Assembly (NCBI GenBank): GCA_002842035.1
Contig: PHBP01000007.1
Span: forward strand, 86,305-150,304
Reading direction: 5' to 3'
Source of the DNA: Candidatus Cloacimonetes bacterium HGW-Cloacimonetes-2
GTDB taxonomy: Bacteria; Cloacimonadota; Cloacimonadia; Cloacimonadales; Cloacimonadaceae
Length of the DNA stretch: 64,000 nucleotides
The stretch's first letter is position 1; every line of letters begins with the position of its first letter. The notes beneath the pieces are model-generated. The model was not told where the DNA came from, did no database searches, and was given only the letters and a program-made list of their open reading frames with translations. A program made the translations under genes and the position numbers. This document shows positions 62,690-64,000 of the stretch, piece after piece.

Positions 62690-63454
62690 TTAGAAGCCTA
62701 ATCTGCGCTTGATATTGAAGCCCAGATGCAGGATTCCCTTGTTGTCGGCACCCAAAGAGTGTCCGGCAGTATTAAAGTGCATCGGATCGTTACCGAGGCT
62801 GAAGATGAAGCTGTGTCCATAGGTATCGAGAGCAATGCCTGCTGCAAAAGCGCTGTGCTTGCCAACCGAATATACATTATCGGAGGAGTTTTCATCATCC
62901 AGCAAGGGGTAGAATTCACCCAACAGACTTATATCATCAGTGATCATAATCTGCGTACCCAGCCCCAGAGCCAGCCTTTCATAATAGGTATTGTAGCCGG
63001 TATTGAGCGTGAAGATCAGGCGATCGGCAATAGGCTTGTTCTGAGCTGAGAGCATTACACCTATATCAGATTCTCGATCTGTGGAAAACTCCTTGCGAAA
63101 GCTGGCATAGCCCGCATCGAGCTGCAGCTTGATCGGGAAATCGTCGTTTTGGTATTGCCATGCAGCACCCAGCTCGAGCTGTTTATTGGCGGTATGATAG
63201 GCAATCTTTGCCTCTGCGCCAAAGAGGAAATGCTGGCGATAACCCACGATAGCATTGGCACCGCTGCTGGAGCCAAAAAAGCTATCCAATACATCGTGAT
63301 TTACCTGCCCAAAAAAGCGGTGACCAAGATTGATCTCTCCCTGGACATTTTGCAGAGTTGAAGGAGTGTAAAGACCGATGGAATTGCTGTGATAAGCTCC
63401 CAGAAAGGAGATCCCAAGCAGGATCACAGCAGATACAAGAGCAAGTTTTTTCAT
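62690..63454 (-). CDS. DUF5777-like outer-membrane beta-barrel protein
   Basis: 254 residues with a signal peptide (1-20). The mature part begins PSTLQNVQGEINLGHRFFG and continues as alternating beta strands ending in an aromatic C-terminal residue (RRLGF), as in outer-membrane barrels. The pattern (gene-product start, H-R-F, then ANAIVGYRQHFLFG) matches what I recall of DUF5777. Such proteins often occur with DOMON/YceI-like secreted proteins, and here a DOMON gene converges on it. The role is unknown. The ATG has AGGAGA upstream and is served by its own promoter. Confidence 0.8.
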   Translation of the reverse strand: MKKLALVSAVILLGISFLGAYHSNSIGLYTPSTLQNVQGEINLGHRFFGQVNHDVLDSFFGSSSGANAIVGYRQHFLFGAEAKIAYHTANKQLELGAAWQYQNDDFPIKLQLDAGYASFRKEFSTDRESDIGVMLSAQNKPIADRLIFTLNTGYNTYYERLALGLGTQIMITDDISLLGEFYPLLDDENSSDNVYSVGKHSAFAAGIALDTYGHSFIFSLGNDPMHFNTAGHSLGADNKGILHLGFNIKRRLGF

Positions 63455-63483
63455 ACATTCTCTCCTATTGATCAGTGATTTTC

Positions 63484-63513
63484 ATTATCGCCGATACTGA
63501 TTGGACTATGCAA
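63484..63513 (-). promoter_or_regulatory. Promoter of the DUF5777-like gene
   Basis: On the minus strand, TTGCAT (63513-63508), an 18-base spacer and GATAAT (63489-63484), placing the start about 25 bases before the ATG. Confidence 0.6.
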
Positions 63514-64000
63514 TCGACGTTGTGGAAAAGTCTCTGAATAGTGCCGGACAAGTCAAGGTAATTCTTGAGTAAGAAGAAAGTTGCCAGTGTTACATGCCAG
63601 TTTCGATGATACGCTCTAGCAGTTTGTGGATGTAACTCATTGTAACTTAAGGTGATAATAAGGTCCAGATCAGAGCTTACCATTCAGATCCCTAAGAGAC
63701 CGCTGCATTGTGTAATTAGGAGATTGGTAATACTCGGTGATGTCGCAAATTCCCTTACCCGCCATAGGATAAGGATGATAGTGCCTTATGAGTTATGGTA
63801 GCATTTATACTGCTTAATAATTCTTGACAGGATGCAGGCAAAATCAAGAATATGACTTAGGATGATATTTATTAAAAGTATGGTCAATGGCCTGTTATAA
63901 TTCGAGTATAGGGGCGATTAAGACTCCGGTATATCGATGCTAAGATTGCCGGTTGTTTAGATGGTATCGCTACACAGATTGAACGTGTCAATAAAGGGAG
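63514..64000. other. Right-edge region without a recognisable gene
   Basis: No open frame with a believable start or family was found. A promoter-like TTGACA (63824-63829) with GAATAT 18 bases on (63848-63853) points right. From about 63915 to the edge one frame reads D-A-K-I-A-G-C-L-D-G-I-A-T-Q and looks protein-like but has no start; it may be a remnant, or the beginning of something continuing outside. Confidence 0.4.

Noticed and set aside
63465..63683. 72-codon minus-strand frame near the right edge
   Set aside because: It covers the promoter of the DUF5777-like gene and has no recognisable features.

Overview
The window looks like a chromosomal segment from a member of Candidatus Cloacimonadota or a close relative. 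This is an inference from gene content. Three secreted proteins end in the FlgD-like/type-IX-like C-terminal sorting domain (core YPNPFNP or a variant). There is a Na+-NQR-type operon, a TonB receptor, a GT9 heptosyltransferase and a KpsF isomerase, all pointing to a diderm envelope in a probably anaerobic, fermentative bacterium. Base composition looks moderate by eye. Most of the window is housekeeping DNA packed into tight operons with 1-11 bp overlaps. No prophage, IS transposase, CRISPR array or rRNA was seen.

Layout. 1-7.3 kb (+): 3' part of an RND efflux permease, a DUF3332 lipoprotein and a NifU-type scaffold; then nadE, a zinc-ribbon/TPR protein and ribD; then a cupin and an M42 peptidase. 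7.4-10 kb: an ArsR/SmtB repressor with a palindromic operator and a Zn/Cd/Pb P-type ATPase. 10-20.3 kb (+): thrS, kpsF, an APH-like kinase, a short-chain threonine dehydrogenase, a Gfo/Idh oxidoreductase, asnS, an aminotransferase, a small exported protein and a prepilin peptidase with no canonical start codon. 20.5-28.9 kb (-): one long gene string, yebC-ruvC-ruvA-rsmB-PASTA protein-small protein-nqrBCDEF-unknown. 29-38.5 kb (-): an EF-G-like GTPase, a beta-helix gene broken by a 23-bp tandem duplication, and a 1551-residue lipase/beta-helix protein. 39-42.2 kb (+): tRNA-Thr, a structured RNA leader, a lipoprotein and a TonB receptor. 42.2-47.6 kb (-): a TGS/nucleoside kinase, mutL, miaA and a PpiC foldase. 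47.6-49.5 kb (+): YitT and an endonuclease/exonuclease/phosphatase lipoprotein. 49.8-58.9 kb (-): ABC ATPase, an ABC permease fused to a CPBP protease, glmS, trxB, alaS and a GT9 glycosyltransferase. 59-64 kb: a duplicated CXXC mini-protein, glnS, a DOMON protein with sorting domain, a DUF5777-like barrel, and about 0.5 kb at the right edge with no recognisable gene.

The most unusual content is intergenic. A dispersed element built on an 11-bp tandem unit (consensus TTGTATCCTGC) occurs five times (about 7.36, 14.2, 39.1, 49.6 and 61.5 kb). Each copy has a hairpin on the same side and a shared arm of about 45 bp on the other. Two long perfect inverted repeats (27-bp and 24-bp stems) sit between convergent genes, and the second carries its own 11-bp-period repeat. 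A closed multi-hairpin RNA precedes the lipoprotein/TonB-receptor pair and is a riboswitch candidate.

How the genes work together: the NQR complex would couple NADH oxidation to ion pumping; the tRNA synthetases, RsmB, MiaA, RuvAC and MutL serve translation and genome upkeep; GlmS, KpsF and GT9 serve envelope sugars; the sorting-domain proteins are surface or secreted products.
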